Source: Gammaproteobacteria bacterium (GTDB lineage Bacteria > Pseudomonadota > Gammaproteobacteria > Pseudomonadales > DSM-25080). From it: 14,020 nt of DNA. This document shows positions 13,577 through 14,020 of the stretch, piece after piece. The position numbers and the translations under genes are program-made. The first letter of the stretch is position 1. Each line of letters opens with the position of its first letter. A model generated the notes under the pieces. The model was not told the origin of the DNA. It made no database searches and worked only from the letters and a program-made list of their open reading frames with translations. The stretch covers positions 1 to 14,020 of the forward strand of contig JABXIR010000057.1 of the NCBI GenBank assembly GCA_013372965.1. Direction: 5' to 3'.

Positions 13577-14020
13577 TTAAAACTTATAATCAACACCCAA
13601 CGTAAAGGAACGTGGCATATTTCCACGCGCACCGTAAGGGCTGCGAGAAACAATTGAGGCGTCGCTCAGCACATTCTCTACATTTAAGTAGACATCCAAC
13701 TCATCATTGATCGCATAGTGATTCGCCCAATCAATCGTTACAATGGAATCTGTTTTTTTAAACGCCTCCCCGGTTCGGTTGCAACCCGTTTCGGTGCAGC
13801 TTGCGCTCGCATAGCTTGCGCGAAGGTACGTGCCCCACATACCACCAGCTGATTCAACACCAACCGTTGCCGATAATTGATGCGGTGCTACATAAGCCCA
13901 TTCATCCCCAACGACACTCGCTAAACCGTCTGGCCCCTCTGTTATCTTTGCATCCGTGAAGGTGTATGCAATATGGACTGGCACAACGAATGCACCCAGT
14001 TCATGCGTCGCATCTGCAGA
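13577..14020 (-). CDS. TonB-dependent outer-membrane receptor, FecA-like, C-terminal part
   Basis: The frame is open from the window edge (14020) to TAA at 13577, giving the last 147 residues; the true start lies outside. The sequence is alternating outer-membrane beta-barrel strands: VPVHIAYTFTDAKI, YVAPHQLSATVGVE, WGTYLRASYAS, TDSIVTIDWANHYAIND and LDVYLNVENVLSDASIVS. The end is PYGARGNMPRSFTLGVDYKF, with the terminal phenylalanine needed for barrel assembly. The 'IVSR-PYGAR--MPRSF--G--YKF' ending is typical of the FecA-like group, whose members import ferric citrate or other iron chelates using TonB energy. An external loop holds two cysteines (SASCTETGCNRTG) that could form a disulfide. 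Ligand and any linked anti-sigma regulation cannot be judged from this fragment. Confidence 0.92.
   Translation of the reverse strand, partial: SADATHELGAFVVPVHIAYTFTDAKITEGPDGLASVVGDEWAYVAPHQLSATVGVESAGGMWGTYLRASYASASCTETGCNRTGEAFKKTDSIVTIDWANHYAINDELDVYLNVENVLSDASIVSRSPYGARGNMPRSFTLGVDYKF

Noticed and set aside
1..14020. Search by eye for CRISPR repeats, tRNA or rRNA genes, insertion sequences, integrases or phage genes
   Set aside because: No regularly spaced repeats, cloverleaf-like segments, transposase motifs or long terminal inverted repeats were seen.

Overview
The window looks like chromosomal DNA of a Gram-negative gammaproteobacterium, probably a free-living and perhaps marine heterotroph. 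This rests on close family matches to E. coli PepQ and YcbL/GloC and to Pseudomonas dimethylarginine dimethylaminohydrolase. It is also supported by a TonB-dependent outer-membrane receptor, a class II DAHP synthase and several Sec signal peptides. No genus can be named from the sequence. I see no rRNA, tRNA, insertion sequence, integrase, phage gene or CRISPR array. Coding density is high and all intergenic gaps are under 200 bases.

Left part (1-4158, minus strand): three genes run leftwards. They are a GloC/YcbL-type metallo-beta-lactamase-fold thioesterase, then a large secreted TolB-propeller/amidohydrolase fusion starting 9 bases after it, then a DUF2807 (head-GIN) envelope protein cut by the window edge. 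A Rho-independent terminator separates the last two. A divergent promoter region (about 4160-4303) then feeds a rightward cluster: an exported DUF3806 protein, the Xaa-Pro dipeptidase PepQ and a hexapeptide-repeat acyltransferase (gaps of 15 and 6 bases). An exported glutathione-peroxidase-like protein follows 88 bases later.

Middle part (7427-10619): a class IV-like histone-deacetylase-family hydrolase lies on the minus strand, convergent with the peroxidase. It is divergent from a class II DAHP synthase, the first enzyme of the shikimate pathway. Next is a LuxR-type regulator with an autoinducer-binding domain but no luxI in the window. A short palindrome sits just upstream of its start.

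Right part (10653-14020): a leftward cluster holds dimethylarginine dimethylaminohydrolase, an unrecognised 70-residue protein and a sodium-dependent neurotransmitter-symporter (NSS) family transporter. This suggests uptake and breakdown of methylarginine or a related amino acid. Then come a very acidic 79-residue protein on the plus strand and the C-terminus of a FecA-like TonB-dependent receptor on the minus strand. A 12-bp-stem hairpin separates these two convergent genes.

Most genes are ordinary housekeeping or accessory metabolism. The points most worth a second look are the unknown small protein between the methylarginine hydrolase and the transporter, the orphan LuxR with altered ligand-pocket residues, the exported peroxidase with an altered active-site motif, and the strongly uneven distribution of CGATCG across the window.
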